Numbered from the stretch's first letter, positions 29,346-37,647 are shown. The stretch: 62,188 nt of DNA from an uncultured Oscillospiraceae bacterium (GCA_944385035.1 CALWVV010000013.1:1-62188); one strand, 5' to 3'. A program made the numbers and translations. Notes: generated by a model from the sequence alone, not told the origin.

Positions 29346-30647
29346 TTACTTCTTGGGCACCATCACTTCCAGGCCGCCCATGTAGGGACGCAGGACCTGG
29401 GGAATGACCACGGAGCCGTCGGCCTGGAGGTTGTTCTCCAGGAAGGCGATGAGCATACGGGGAGGAGCCACTACGGTGTTGTTCAGGGTGTGGGGCAGGT
29501 ACATGCCGTTCTCACCCTTGACACGCATCTTCAGGCGGCGGGCCTGGGCGTCGCCCAGGTTGGAGCAGGAGCAGACCTCAAAGTACTTCTGCTGACGGGG
29601 GGACCAGGCCTCGATGTCACAGGACTTCACCTTCAGGTCAGCCAGGTCGCCGGAGCAGCACTCCAGCTGACGCACAGGGATGTCCAGGGAGCGGAACAGC
29701 TCCACAGAGTAGCGCCACATCTTCTCGTACCAGTCCATGGAGTCCTCAGGCTTGCAGACCACGATCATCTCCTGCTTCTCAAACTGGTGGATGCGGTAGA
29801 CGCCGCGCTCCTCGATGCCGTGGGCGCCCTTCTCCTTGCGGAAGCAGGGGGAGTAGGAGGTGAGGGTCTGGGGGAGGGAGGCCTCGGGGATGATCTGGTC
29901 AATGAACTTGCCGATCATGGAGTGCTCGCTGGTACCGATGAGGTAGAGGTCCTCACCCTCGATCTTGTACATCATGGCCTCCATGTCGGTCTGGGACATG
30001 ACGCCCTCCACCACGTTGCCGTGGATCATGAAGGGGGGAATGCAGAAGGTGAAGCCCTTGTTGATCATAAAGTCACGGGCATAGGCCAGCACCGCCTCGT
30101 GGAGGCGGGCCACATCACCCAGCAGGTAGTAGAAGCCGTTGCCGGACACCCGGCCGGCGGAGTCCATGTCGATGCCGTTGAAGGACTCCATGATCTCGGT
30201 GTGGTAGGGGATCTCAAAGTCGGGTACCTTGGGCTCGCCGAAGCGCTCTACCTCCACATTGGCGGAGTCGTCGGGACCGATGGGCACAGAGGGGTCAATG
30301 ATGTTGGGGATGACCAGCATGATCTTGCGGATCTGGGCGGCCAGCTCGGTCTCACGGGCTTCCAGCTCGGCCAGACGGTCGGCGTTGGCCTTGACCTTGG
30401 CCTTGACGGCCTCGGCCTCCTCCAGCTTAGAGGGGTCCTTCTTGGCCTGGCCCATGAGCATGCCCACCTGCTTGCTCAGGGTGTTGCGGCTGGCCCGCAG
30501 CTCATTGGCCTCGCTGACACAGGCGCGGTTCTCCGCGTCCAGAGCCAGAACCTGGTCCACCAGGGGAAGTTTCTCGTCCTGGAACTTCTTTTTGATGTTT
30601 TCCTTCACCACATCGGGGTTTTCCCGGATAAATTTCATGTCCAGCAT
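29346..30647 (-). CDS. serS: Serine-tRNA ligase
   Basis: A 433-residue class II synthetase with the N-terminal coiled-coil arm that binds tRNA-Ser (about residues 30-105: ANELRASRNTLSKQVG and KVKANADRLAELEARETELA) and the catalytic core with FRKEKGAHGIEERGVYRIHQFEK (motif 2) and NNTVVAPPRMLIAFLENN (motif 3 region). The start ATG at 30647 has AAGGAG upstream at slightly long spacing. It lies downstream of the par operon with a parS site between. Confidence 0.95.
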   Translation of the reverse strand: MLDMKFIRENPDVVKENIKKKFQDEKLPLVDQVLALDAENRACVSEANELRASRNTLSKQVGMLMGQAKKDPSKLEEAEAVKAKVKANADRLAELEARETELAAQIRKIMLVIPNIIDPSVPIGPDDSANVEVERFGEPKVPDFEIPYHTEIMESFNGIDMDSAGRVSGNGFYYLLGDVARLHEAVLAYARDFMINKGFTFCIPPFMIHGNVVEGVMSQTDMEAMMYKIEGEDLYLIGTSEHSMIGKFIDQIIPEASLPQTLTSYSPCFRKEKGAHGIEERGVYRIHQFEKQEMIVVCKPEDSMDWYEKMWRYSVELFRSLDIPVRQLECCSGDLADLKVKSCDIEAWSPRQQKYFEVCSCSNLGDAQARRLKMRVKGENGMYLPHTLNNTVVAPPRMLIAFLENNLQADGSVVIPQVLRPYMGGLEVMVPKK

Positions 30648-30691
30648 AGTATTGTTACGCTCCTTTTATCATAAGGTAATATCAAATAAAT

Positions 30692-30707
30692 TGTTTCATG
30701 TGAAACA
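30692..30707. other. parS-like centromere site (TGTTTCATGTGAAACA)
   Basis: A 16-bp site matching the bacterial parS consensus TGTTNCACGTGAAACA except for one central base. It lies between the coiled-coil gene and serS. The same sequence in opposite orientation occurs at 33092. ParB should bind here and spread. Recognition is by direct comparison with the known consensus. Confidence 0.85.
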
Positions 30708-30719
30708 TTGCCGGTAAGA

Positions 30720-31286
30720 TCAGAAGTGCAGATCGTACAGCTCTGCGTATTGCTGCTTGGGGGAGGGGCCGTCGGGCTCCGCGTAGGACTGATCGGGCAG
30801 GGCGTCCACCAGGCCGGAGGCCTCAAACTGTTCGGCCAGCTCCCTGGCCGCTCGGGTATAGCCTCGGGAAAATTGCCGCTGGATGCGCCAGAACCAGTCC
30901 ATCGCCTGAAGGGAGCGCTCCAGCTCTTTTGCCGTATCCGAGGAGTTTTCCGCTGCCTGGATGGCATCCTCCAGCTGGTCGGAGAGCTCCTGGTTTTCCT
31001 GCCGCAGCTGATTCCGCTCGGCAATGATATTTTCCAGGGTCTGCAGGGTAGAGTTGGAACTTTGCTGCAGGTCGTCAATTTCTGCCTTGTTGAGCCGCTG
31101 CTGCATCATATAGGTCATGAGCAGCAGCAGAAAAGCGGCGGCAAACAGAACGGTAATGTATTGGAAGACTGACCGCTGGCTGCGGCGCTGCTGTCCTCTG
31201 GCACGGGAACGGGCGGAGGGCTTGTGTTCTCCGGCTTTTTCCGGGGCGGGGGAGGAGGCCTTCCGGTCTTTTGCGGGCTCAGCCAT
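30720..31286 (-). CDS. Single-pass membrane coiled-coil protein in the par operon
   Basis: A 188-residue protein with three parts: a basic, disordered head (residues 1-39, ending SRARGQQRRSQRS), one membrane helix (about 40-61) and a long predicted coiled coil (about 63-130) with many Gln/Glu/Leu residues. A short C-terminal helical region follows. The positive-inside rule places the basic head in the cytoplasm. It starts within the last eight bases of parB, so it is translationally coupled. No family is recognised, and it does not resemble the DUF4446 protein often found beside parB. Confidence 0.75.
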   Translation of the reverse strand: MAEPAKDRKASSPAPEKAGEHKPSARSRARGQQRRSQRSVFQYITVLFAAAFLLLLMTYMMQQRLNKAEIDDLQQSSNSTLQTLENIIAERNQLRQENQELSDQLEDAIQAAENSSDTAKELERSLQAMDWFWRIQRQFSRGYTRAARELAEQFEASGLVDALPDQSYAEPDGPSPKQQYAELYDLHF

Positions 31287-32172
31287 GGAAGTCGCCTCCT
31301 TTCTCCTGAAGCTGTTGGAGCAGAGAAAGCAGGGCCTCCAGGTCCTGATCGCTGTAATATTCCAGCTCGATCTTGCCCTTTTTGCCTTTGTGGGCGATTT
31401 TGACCTTCCGGCCCAGCCGTCCGGACAGATCTTTTTCCAGCTCGCCCAGGTAGAGGGACAGGTCAGGACCCTGGGTGACGGGTTTTTCCTTCTTCTCCCG
31501 CTGGAGGGCTTTGATCAGTGCCTCGGTCTGACGCACGGAGAGCTGCCCTTCCACCACCTTTTTGGCGGCCAGACGCTGGAGATCAGCAGTAGGAGCGCCC
31601 AAAATGGCACGGGCATGACCGGCAGAGAGGGTTCCTTCCTCCAGCATGGCCATGACCTCCTGAGGAAGCGCCAGAAGTCGGAGGGTGTTGGCGATGGCGG
31701 GGCGGGATTTTCCCATTTGCTGGGCCACCTGCTCCTGGGTCAGACCATAGTCCTCCATCAAAACCTGATAACCACGGGCCTCTTCGGCGGGGTTCAGGTC
31801 CTCCCGCTGGAGGTTCTCAATGAGGCCCAGCTCCATGACCTTCCGGTCGTCGGCCTCAATGATCACCGCCGGGACCTCGGCCAGTCCCGCGGCTTTGGCG
31901 GCCCGCCAGCGGCGCTCGCCGGCAATGATCTGATAGTAGCCGGAGGCCAGCCGGCGTACAGTAAGGGGCTGAATGATCCCGTGGGTGCGGATGGAGTCGG
32001 TCAGGTCGTCCAGGGCCTCCTGATCAAACCGCTTGCGGGGCTGGTTCAGTCCCGGCTCCACCTGGGAGATGGGAAGGGAGACGGAGCCCTCTCCCTGGGG
32101 CTGCAAAGCCGGGTCGCCCAACAGGGCGTTCAGTCCCCGGCCGAGGCCCAATTCTGTATTTCGCTTTGCCAT
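31279..32172 (-). CDS. parB: Chromosome partitioning protein ParB (Spo0J)
   Basis: A 297-residue CTP-dependent DNA clamp. It shows the N-terminal GLGRGLNALLGD (ParA-stimulating), the CTP motif GERRWRAAKAAG, ENLQREDLNPAEEA and the parS-recognising helix-turn-helix with LTQEQVAQQMGKSRPAIANTLRLLALP. The C-terminal dimer domain follows. Two parS-like sites flank the parAB genes. It is 49 bp downstream of parA. Confidence 0.95.
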   Translation of the reverse strand: MAKRNTELGLGRGLNALLGDPALQPQGEGSVSLPISQVEPGLNQPRKRFDQEALDDLTDSIRTHGIIQPLTVRRLASGYYQIIAGERRWRAAKAAGLAEVPAVIIEADDRKVMELGLIENLQREDLNPAEEARGYQVLMEDYGLTQEQVAQQMGKSRPAIANTLRLLALPQEVMAMLEEGTLSAGHARAILGAPTADLQRLAAKKVVEGQLSVRQTEALIKALQREKKEKPVTQGPDLSLYLGELEKDLSGRLGRKVKIAHKGKKGKIELEYYSDQDLEALLSLLQQLQEKGGDFHG

Positions 32173-32221
32173 AGCATGATACCTTTCTTATATAGGATAG
32201 CCTGGATTTCAATTGCTTCGG

Positions 32222-32974
32222 TCAGGTGTGGGACATTTCCTCCGCCAAAAGGCGATAGGCCTCCGCGCCCCTGGAATAGGGATCATAGGCGGAAATAGGC
32301 TTTCCATGGCTGGGGGCCTCGGACAGACGGACGTTCCGGGGAATCACCGTGGCAAATACTTGTCCGGGGAAATGCCGCTTGACCTCCTCCGCCACCTGAA
32401 GGGACAAGTTGGTCCGGCTGTCAAACATGGTCAGCAGAACACCCTCCAGGGCCAGGTGGGGATTAAGCCCCCGCTTGATGAGCCGGACGGTGGCCAGCAG
32501 ATCGCTCAGGCCCTCCAGAGCGTAGTACTCGCACTGCACCGGGACCAGCAGGGAGTGGGCTGCACACAGAGCGTTGACGGTGAGCAGTTCCAGAGAGGGG
32601 GGGCAGTCGATGAAAATGTAGTCGTAGCCATCACTCAGGGAATCCAAGGCATTTTTCAGCAGCTTTTCCCGGTTCTCAATGGCGATCATCTCGATCCCCG
32701 CCCCAGCCAGGGCCTTGTTGGAGGGGAGCACATCCCCGTACTTGGTGGATACAACGGCCCGCTTTGGGTCGGCGCCGTTGATCAGCACGTCATAGACGTT
32801 GGGGGAGGCGGTATTTTTGTCCACACCCATCCCGGAGGTGGCGTTGGCCTGGGGGTCAAAGTCGCACAGCAGAACCCGTTTCCCCAAATTCTTCAGTGCG
32901 GCGGTGATATTTACGGTGGTAGTGGTTTTGCCCACACCGCCTTTCTGATTGACAACGGCAATGATCTTAGCCAT
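32222..32974 (-). CDS. parA: Chromosome partitioning ATPase ParA (Soj)
   Basis: A 250-residue Walker ATPase. The ATG at 32974 follows AAGGAGG. It begins MAKIIAVVNQKGGVGKTTTTVNI, and contains DFDPQANATSGMGVD and FIDCPPSLELLT. With ParB it segregates origins and also influences DnaA and sporulation in related bacteria. The promoter TTGAAA-17-TATAAT lies 48-76 bp upstream. Confidence 0.96.
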   Translation of the reverse strand: MAKIIAVVNQKGGVGKTTTTVNITAALKNLGKRVLLCDFDPQANATSGMGVDKNTASPNVYDVLINGADPKRAVVSTKYGDVLPSNKALAGAGIEMIAIENREKLLKNALDSLSDGYDYIFIDCPPSLELLTVNALCAAHSLLVPVQCEYYALEGLSDLLATVRLIKRGLNPHLALEGVLLTMFDSRTNLSLQVAEEVKRHFPGQVFATVIPRNVRLSEAPSHGKPISAYDPYSRGAEAYRLLAEEMSHT

Positions 32975-33021
32975 GGGGCGCCTCCTTGCAGCGGACAATA
33001 TGGTAAACTTCACAGCACTTC

Positions 33022-33050
33022 ATTATATCAACGCCCCCAGTATATTTCAA
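33022..33050 (-). promoter_or_regulatory. parAB promoter
   Basis: TTGAAA (33045-33050) and a perfect TATAAT (33022-33027) on the minus strand, 17-bp spacer. The parS site at 33092-33107 lies about 42 bp upstream of the -35, so ParB bound there could affect the promoter. Confidence 0.75.
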
Positions 33051-33091
33051 CTGTTTTTCCGCTTTTTGTGCCAGGAGACGGAAAGAGAAAA

Positions 33092-33107
33092 TGTTTCACA
33101 TGAAACA
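33092..33107. other. parS-like centromere site (TGTTTCACATGAAACA)
   Basis: The reverse complement of the site at 30692-30707, so both copies share the same non-palindromic centre and point in opposite directions. It sits between the parA promoter and the noc terminator. Confidence 0.85.
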
Positions 33108-33129
33108 TTTTCACAACCCCATAAGAAAG

Positions 33130-33157
33130 GCCCCAAACGCAAGGGTGCGTTTGGGGC
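33130..33157 (-). terminator. Terminator of noc
   Basis: GCCCCAAACGCA and TGCGTTTGGGGC form a 12-bp stem with a 4-nt loop. On the minus strand it is followed by CCTTTCTT. It isolates noc from the parAB operon. Confidence 0.75.
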
Positions 33158-33171
33158 GCAGCAGGGGAGGC

Positions 33172-33978
33172 CTAAGAGGATTTTCGGGGAATGTGAATGG
33201 TAAGCAAAATTTCGTCATCGGAATCCTGACGGCGGCACTGGGCGTTTACTCCGGCGGAGCGCATAAGGTCCAGGCTGCGGGTAATGGTATTCAGGAACAG
33301 GCGCACATCCTTTACGATAAAGGTAGGGCGTTTGCGGGGAGAGGGAGCGGCAGAGAGCACCTGCTCGACGATGGCTTCCGTCTGGGCGACGGTCAGCTTT
33401 TGGCTGACAATGCGCTGTGCCACGTCCAACTGCTGTTGGGGGTCCTCCAGCCGGAGCAGGGCCCGTGCATGGCGCTCGGTGGCCTTGTGCTCCCGGAGCA
33501 GGCCCAGCACCTGGGGGGACAGCTTGAGCAGACGCAGCTTGTTGGCAACGGCGGACTGACTTTTTCCCAGTTTCCGGGCCGTCTCCTCCTGGGAGATGTG
33601 ATAGGTATCCATGAGCTGCCGCAGGGCCAGGGCCTCCTCCCAGAAGTCCAGGTCCCGGCGCTGGAGATTCTCCACCAGGGCCAGCAGGGAGGAGGACTGG
33701 CTGTCCACCTGTACGGACAGACAGGGGACCTGTTCCAGCCCGGCCAGCTTAGCCGCCCGAAGGCGGCGCTCACCGGCGACCAGCTCCCACTGTCCCTCCT
33801 TTCGGCGGACGGTGAGGGGCTGCAAAATACCCAGGGAGCGGATGGAGTCGGCCAATTCCTCCAGTTCAGGGGCTGTAAACACGCTTCTGGGTTGGTTGGG
33901 ATTGGGCACAATGGCATCAATGGGTAAAAACAAGACCTTTCCGCTGTCAAATAGTCCTTTCTTCGGCAGCAGCCGCAT
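33172..33978 (-). CDS. noc: Nucleoid occlusion protein Noc (ParB-like)
   Basis: A 268-residue ParB paralogue. It carries VPNPNQPRSVF, GERRLRAAKLAG, ENLQRRDLDFWEEA and the helix-turn-helix ISQEETARKLGKSQSAVANKLRLLKL. The N-terminus MRLLPKKGLFDSGKVLFLPI could be a short membrane-targeting helix as in B. subtilis Noc. Distinction from a second Spo0J rests on synteny (upstream of soj-spo0J) and on a Noc-site-like palindrome just upstream. Noc blocks division over the nucleoid. Confidence 0.8.
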   Translation of the reverse strand: MRLLPKKGLFDSGKVLFLPIDAIVPNPNQPRSVFTAPELEELADSIRSLGILQPLTVRRKEGQWELVAGERRLRAAKLAGLEQVPCLSVQVDSQSSSLLALVENLQRRDLDFWEEALALRQLMDTYHISQEETARKLGKSQSAVANKLRLLKLSPQVLGLLREHKATERHARALLRLEDPQQQLDVAQRIVSQKLTVAQTEAIVEQVLSAAPSPRKRPTFIVKDVRLFLNTITRSLDLMRSAGVNAQCRRQDSDDEILLTIHIPRKSS

Positions 33979-34066
33979 AGAAATCCCGCCTTTCCAATAG
34001 CTTGTACCAATAGATTACCATAAAATGGAAAATATACCGTCGAAAACAGGGGACTGGAAAAATTTT

Positions 34067-34080
34067 ATTTCCGAGGAAAT
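34067..34080. promoter_or_regulatory. Noc-binding-site-like palindrome (ATTTCCGAGGAAAT)
   Basis: A palindrome with 6-bp arms (ATTTCC/GGAAAT) about 90 bp upstream of noc. The B. subtilis Noc site is ATTTCCCGGGAAAT, so only the two central bases differ. It could mediate autoregulation or nucleoid occlusion near the origin. The 310-bp gap 33979-34288 otherwise holds only promoter elements. Confidence 0.45.
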
Positions 34081-34158
34081 TCTGTCAAGCTATTTGCCTA
34101 AAAAACACAGCGGCTTTGGTGATAATTTCTAATAAAACAGAAAATAAGACCGTAGTAC

Positions 34159-34187
34159 TTGTAAAAAATGGAGACAGCGACTATAAT
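34159..34187 (+). promoter_or_regulatory. Promoter of the dicarboxylate/glutamate symporter
   Basis: TTGTAA (34159-34164) and a perfect TATAAT (34182-34187), 17-bp spacer, about 100 bp before the ATG at 34289. Confidence 0.7.
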
Positions 34188-34288
34188 AAACCCATAAGGG
34201 CCCGGTTTGGGCAGGTCTGCCGGGAGCGGCTGGGGCCTGTCAAACAGGAGAGATGCCGGCCCCTGAGCAAAAGGAAGGAGAGTGTATT

Positions 34289-35545
34289 ATGAAGAGTAAG
34301 AAACTGCCCCTTGCCTTCTGGATTTTTGTGGGACTGCTGGTGGGCGTTGTCGCTGGACTGCTGCTGATTCCCATGAATATCGGCGGCATGGCGGGGAAAG
34401 ACTTTGCCGCTGCATATATTAAACCCTGGGGCGATATCTTCCTGAATCTGCTGAAGTTTATCGTGGTGCCCATTGTGCTGTTTTCCATTGCCTCCGGCGT
34501 CATCTCCATGCAGGACATCAGCAAGGTGGGCTCCGTGGGCGGTAAGACCGTGGTTTACTACATGTGCACCACCGCCTTCGCGGTGATTCTGGCCCTCATT
34601 TTGGCCAGCCTGGCCAAGGGCGCCGGATTGTTTGTGGAAATGAATACCACAGGACTGGAATATACCCCGCCGGAAGGGCAGAGCCTTATGACGGTGATCG
34701 TCAATATCTTCCCCTCCAACGCCGTCCAGCCTCTGGCTGACGCCACCATGCTTCAGGTCATTGTGATTTCCCTGCTTCTGGGCTTTGGCATTTTGCTGGC
34801 GGGGGAGAGGGGGCTGGTGGCGGCCCAGATCGTGGACAGCTTTAACGAGGTGTCCATGAAGATCATGGATTTGATCATTCGCCTGTCGCCCATCGGTGTG
34901 GCCTGCCTCATCTGCCCGGTGGTGGCGGAAAACGGGCCTCAGATTCTCCAGTACATGGTGGCTGCCCTGGCGGTGGCCTATGTGGGCTATGTGGTCCACG
35001 CGCTGGTGGTATACTCCACCACCGTAAAGGTGCTGGGGGACGTTTCTCCCACCGCCTTTTTTAAGGGAATGGCTCCGGCTATGATGATGGCCTTTTCCTC
35101 CGCGTCCTCCGTGGGCACGCTGCCCTTTAACATGGAGTGTGCCGAGCGGCTGGGCGCCCGCCGGGAGGTATCTTCCTTTGTCCTGCCTCTGGGCGCTACC
35201 ATTAACATGGATGGAACCGCCATTTATCAGGGCGTGTGCGCGGTGTTTATTGCCACCGCCTATGGCATTGACCTGAGCATTGGACAGATGCTCACCATCG
35301 TACTCACCGCCACCCTGGCCTCCGTAGGCACTGCCGGTGTTCCCGGCGCGGGCATGGTCATGCTGGCCATGGTGCTCCAGAGTGTCAACGTGCCGGTGGA
35401 GGGCATTGCCCTGGTGGCCGGAATCGACCGGGTCTTTGACATGGGACGCACCACCGTGAATATCACCGGTGACGCCGCCTGCGCGGTGATCATTTCCAAA
35501 ATGGAAGACCGGAAAGCCGCCCGGACCAAGGGCGTGCTGGGCTAA
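34289..35545 (+). CDS. Dicarboxylate/amino acid:cation symporter (DAACS family)
   Basis: A 418-residue membrane protein starting at the ATG behind AAGGAG. It shows DAACS features: eight hydrophobic segments, the serine-rich hairpin FSSASSVGTLPFNMEC (HP1) and the motif LPLGATINMDGTAIYQ, where NMDGT binds sodium and substrate. HP2 has AGVPGAGMVML (here TAGVPGAGM). It imports glutamate, aspartate or C4-dicarboxylates with Na+ or H+. The gene stands alone, with its own promoter and terminator. Confidence 0.92.
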   Translation: MKSKKLPLAFWIFVGLLVGVVAGLLLIPMNIGGMAGKDFAAAYIKPWGDIFLNLLKFIVVPIVLFSIASGVISMQDISKVGSVGGKTVVYYMCTTAFAVILALILASLAKGAGLFVEMNTTGLEYTPPEGQSLMTVIVNIFPSNAVQPLADATMLQVIVISLLLGFGILLAGERGLVAAQIVDSFNEVSMKIMDLIIRLSPIGVACLICPVVAENGPQILQYMVAALAVAYVGYVVHALVVYSTTVKVLGDVSPTAFFKGMAPAMMMAFSSASSVGTLPFNMECAERLGARREVSSFVLPLGATINMDGTAIYQGVCAVFIATAYGIDLSIGQMLTIVLTATLASVGTAGVPGAGMVMLAMVLQSVNVPVEGIALVAGIDRVFDMGRTTVNITGDAACAVIISKMEDRKAARTKGVLG

Positions 35546-35553
35546 AGCAACGT

Positions 35554-35588
35554 TTGCCGGGCCGCTGGGGCGGCCCGGCAATTTTTTT
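35554..35588 (+). terminator. Terminator of the symporter gene
   Basis: TTGCCGGGCCGC and GCGGCCCGGCAA form a 12-bp stem with a TGGG loop, followed by seven T. A second Noc-site-like element TTTTCCCAGGAAAA lies at its end (35585-35598). Confidence 0.9.
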
Positions 35589-35618
35589 CCCAGGAAAATG
35601 TAAAATTCAAAAAAGGGA

Positions 35619-35647
35619 TTGCAGGTAAAGAAAATTTTTTGTAAAAT
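35619..35647 (+). promoter_or_regulatory. xpt promoter
   Basis: TTGCAG (35619-35624) and TAAAAT (35642-35647), 17-bp spacer. The ~65-nt leader contains ACGGCCCG/CGGGCCGT (35668-35688) and TTCTTA/TAAGAA hairpins. No purine riboswitch aptamer is seen. Confidence 0.6.
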
Positions 35648-35718
35648 ACTAGTATATTTTGAGAGAGACGGCCCGCATTCCGGGCCGTTCTTACGCTAAG
35701 AAAGGCGGTTAGGATCCC

Positions 35719-36294
35719 ATGGAGATGCTGAAGGAGCGCATTCGCAAAGATGGCGTAGTCAAGGGGACAGACGTGCTGAAAGTGGATAGCTTTCTCAATC
35801 ATCAGATGGATATTACCCTGTTTGGAGAAATTGGAAAGGAGTTTCAGCGGCGTTTTGCAGACAGCGGCGTCAACAAGATCCTGACCATTGAGGCATCGGG
35901 CATTGGAATTGCCTGTATTACGGCCCAGTACTTTAACTGCCCGGTGATCTTTGCCAAAAAGACCCAGACCAAAAACATTGCCGGGGAGGTCTACACCACT
36001 CAGGTGGAGTCCTTTACCCACGGCAGAATCTACGATGTGATCGTGTCCAAGCGGTTCCTGGGCCCTGGGGACCGGGTGCTGGTCATTGACGATTTTCTGG
36101 CCAACGGCGCCGCTCTGGAGGGGCTGTTTGACCTGATCCGCCAGTCCGGTGCAGAGCTGGTAGGCGCTGGAATCGTAGTGGAGAAGGCCTTCCAGCCCGG
36201 AGGCGCCCGCCTGCGGGCAAAGGGAATCCGCATTGAGTCCCTGGCCAGGGTGAAATCCATGTCGGAAGAGACAGGAGTGGAATTTGTGGACTGA
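35719..36294 (+). CDS. xpt: Xanthine phosphoribosyltransferase
   Basis: A 191-residue salvage enzyme making XMP from xanthine and PRPP. It begins MEMLKERIRKDGVVKGTDVLKVDSFLNHQMD, and the PRPP loop is VLVIDDFLANGAALEGL. ASGIGIACITAQYF is also typical of the Xpt group. In many Firmicutes xpt is followed by a purine permease; here no permease follows and no riboswitch is visible. Confidence 0.94.
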   Translation: MEMLKERIRKDGVVKGTDVLKVDSFLNHQMDITLFGEIGKEFQRRFADSGVNKILTIEASGIGIACITAQYFNCPVIFAKKTQTKNIAGEVYTTQVESFTHGRIYDVIVSKRFLGPGDRVLVIDDFLANGAALEGLFDLIRQSGAELVGAGIVVEKAFQPGGARLRAKGIRIESLARVKSMSEETGVEFVD

Positions 36295-36333
36295 GGCCAA
36301 AGCCTTGTTCCCGTCCCGATCATCTGCAGAAAG

Positions 36334-36369
36334 AATGCCCGGTGGAAGCGATGGCTTCCACCGGGCATT
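36334..36369. terminator. Bidirectional terminator between xpt and the foldase gene
   Basis: AATGCCCGGTGGAAGC and GCTTCCACCGGGCATT form a 16-bp stem with a 4-nt loop. T-rich sequence follows on the plus strand and TTCTTT on the minus strand. Confidence 0.88.
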
Positions 36370-36384
36370 TTGTTTGGAAAAAAA

Positions 36385-37647
36385 TCAGCCTTCCTGGCTG
36401 GAAGCGGCGGAGGAGCTGTCAGAGCTCTCCTGCTCTTTAGCCTCCAAAACGGCGTTGACTTCCTGCTGAACGGCAGCCTTCATGGAAACGACCTTTTCCC
36501 GGAAGGCGGCGGGATCCAGCTGGTCATAGGCATCCATAGTCTCCAGGCCATATTCCTCCAGCCAGGCGTCTGTCTTCCCCTGCATCAGCTGGGCTACCAG
36601 CTGATTGCGGTAGTCCGCCGGGTCCAGGGGCAGGCGGAGGATGATGTGATAGCCCGTAGATTCACTGTATACCACGTCGCTGATTTCCCCGTCCTTCAGG
36701 GCAAGGGCAGCCTCCTCAAACTCAGGGACCATCTGCCCCTTATAAGCGGTATAGCCGTCGGGATAGGAAGCCAGACCGGGGTCCTCGCTGTACTCGTTCA
36801 TCAGCTCGTCGAACAGGGCCACAGGGTCCTCGGCAGCACGCAGCTGGGCAAGCAGGTCCTCAGCGGTGGCCTTCTTCTGGGCGGCGGCCTCCTCGTCCAG
36901 GGCCTCGCCGGTCTCCACGTTCTTCGTGGCCAGGAGGATGTGTTTGGCCCGGTAGACCCCCAGCTCGTCCTGGGCGTAGGCCAGCACCTCCGCGTCGGTG
37001 GGATAGCCCTCGCTGCCCTCGCCAAAGTAGAGGTTTTGCAGCTGCAGGTGCAGGTCGGCACAGGTGCTCATTTGAGAGAGCAGATCCCAGGTGAGCATCT
37101 GATACCAGAAGGAGCGCTCCGCCAGCTCCTCGTTGCCCAGGGTTTCGACAGCCTGGGCACGCTGGCTCTCCAGCTGGTCCAGGGTCTCCTGGGTGACGGA
37201 GAGCCCCTCCTTCTGGGCCAGAGTGGGGAGCAGAGCATAGAGGGCCGCAGCCTCCAGGGCACTCTTCTTCATCTGGTCAGACAGGGTCATGCCATCGCCC
37301 AGGTCCGTGTCCCAGGGCAGCTCGGTCATGTAGCCGTTGTACTGGGACAAGGTCAGCTCAATGCCGTAATTGATCCAGTAGAGCAGCTCCGCGGCGGTGA
37401 TGTCTGTCTCACCCACACGGGCTACTATCGTGTCTCCGGCCAGTCCGGAGGTGGCCAAATAGGGGTCAGTCACCCCGGTGAGGTCCATGGCCTCCACCTC
37501 AGAGGTGCTGCTGCTAGCGGAAGAAGAAGCGCCGGAGGAGCTGGCTGCACTGGAGGAGGAGCTGGAGCCTCCGCCGCAGCCGGCCAGAGCGGACAGCCCC
37601 ATAACCAGGGCCAGGGCCGCAGCCAGGAATCGTTTGATTGGTTTCAT
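36385..37647 (-). CDS. PrsA-like peptidyl-prolyl isomerase lipoprotein
   Basis: The ATG at 37647, behind AAAGGAA, gives 420 residues. A lipoprotein signal ends LSALAGC (C24), then a serine-rich linker. A SurA_N-like helical region (about 60-210) precedes the parvulin domain (about 215-375, YRAKHILLATKNVETGE and GQMVPEFEEAALALKDGE through STGYHIILRL). The C-terminus is again Ser/Glu-rich. It folds secreted proteins on the outer face of the membrane. It lies 86 bp downstream of mfd, an association also seen in Bacilli and Clostridia where surA-like genes flank mfd. Confidence 0.88.
   Translation of the reverse strand: MKPIKRFLAAALALVMGLSALAGCGGGSSSSSSAASSSGASSSASSSTSEVEAMDLTGVTDPYLATSGLAGDTIVARVGETDITAAELLYWINYGIELTLSQYNGYMTELPWDTDLGDGMTLSDQMKKSALEAAALYALLPTLAQKEGLSVTQETLDQLESQRAQAVETLGNEELAERSFWYQMLTWDLLSQMSTCADLHLQLQNLYFGEGSEGYPTDAEVLAYAQDELGVYRAKHILLATKNVETGEALDEEAAAQKKATAEDLLAQLRAAEDPVALFDELMNEYSEDPGLASYPDGYTAYKGQMVPEFEEAALALKDGEISDVVYSESTGYHIILRLPLDPADYRNQLVAQLMQGKTDAWLEEYGLETMDAYDQLDPAAFREKVVSMKAAVQQEVNAVLEAKEQESSDSSSAASSQEG

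Noticed and set aside
29346-30719. T-box leader upstream of serS
   Set aside because: No GGGTGGNACC element or specifier-type stem is present in the short gap before serS.
34181-35581. Minus-strand frame opposite the symporter gene, rich in His and Gly
   Set aside because: Composition and position show an antisense shadow; the symporter frame has motifs, ribosome site, promoter and terminator.
35648-35718. Possible guanine riboswitch before xpt
   Set aside because: The leader is too short and the conserved aptamer junction bases are absent.
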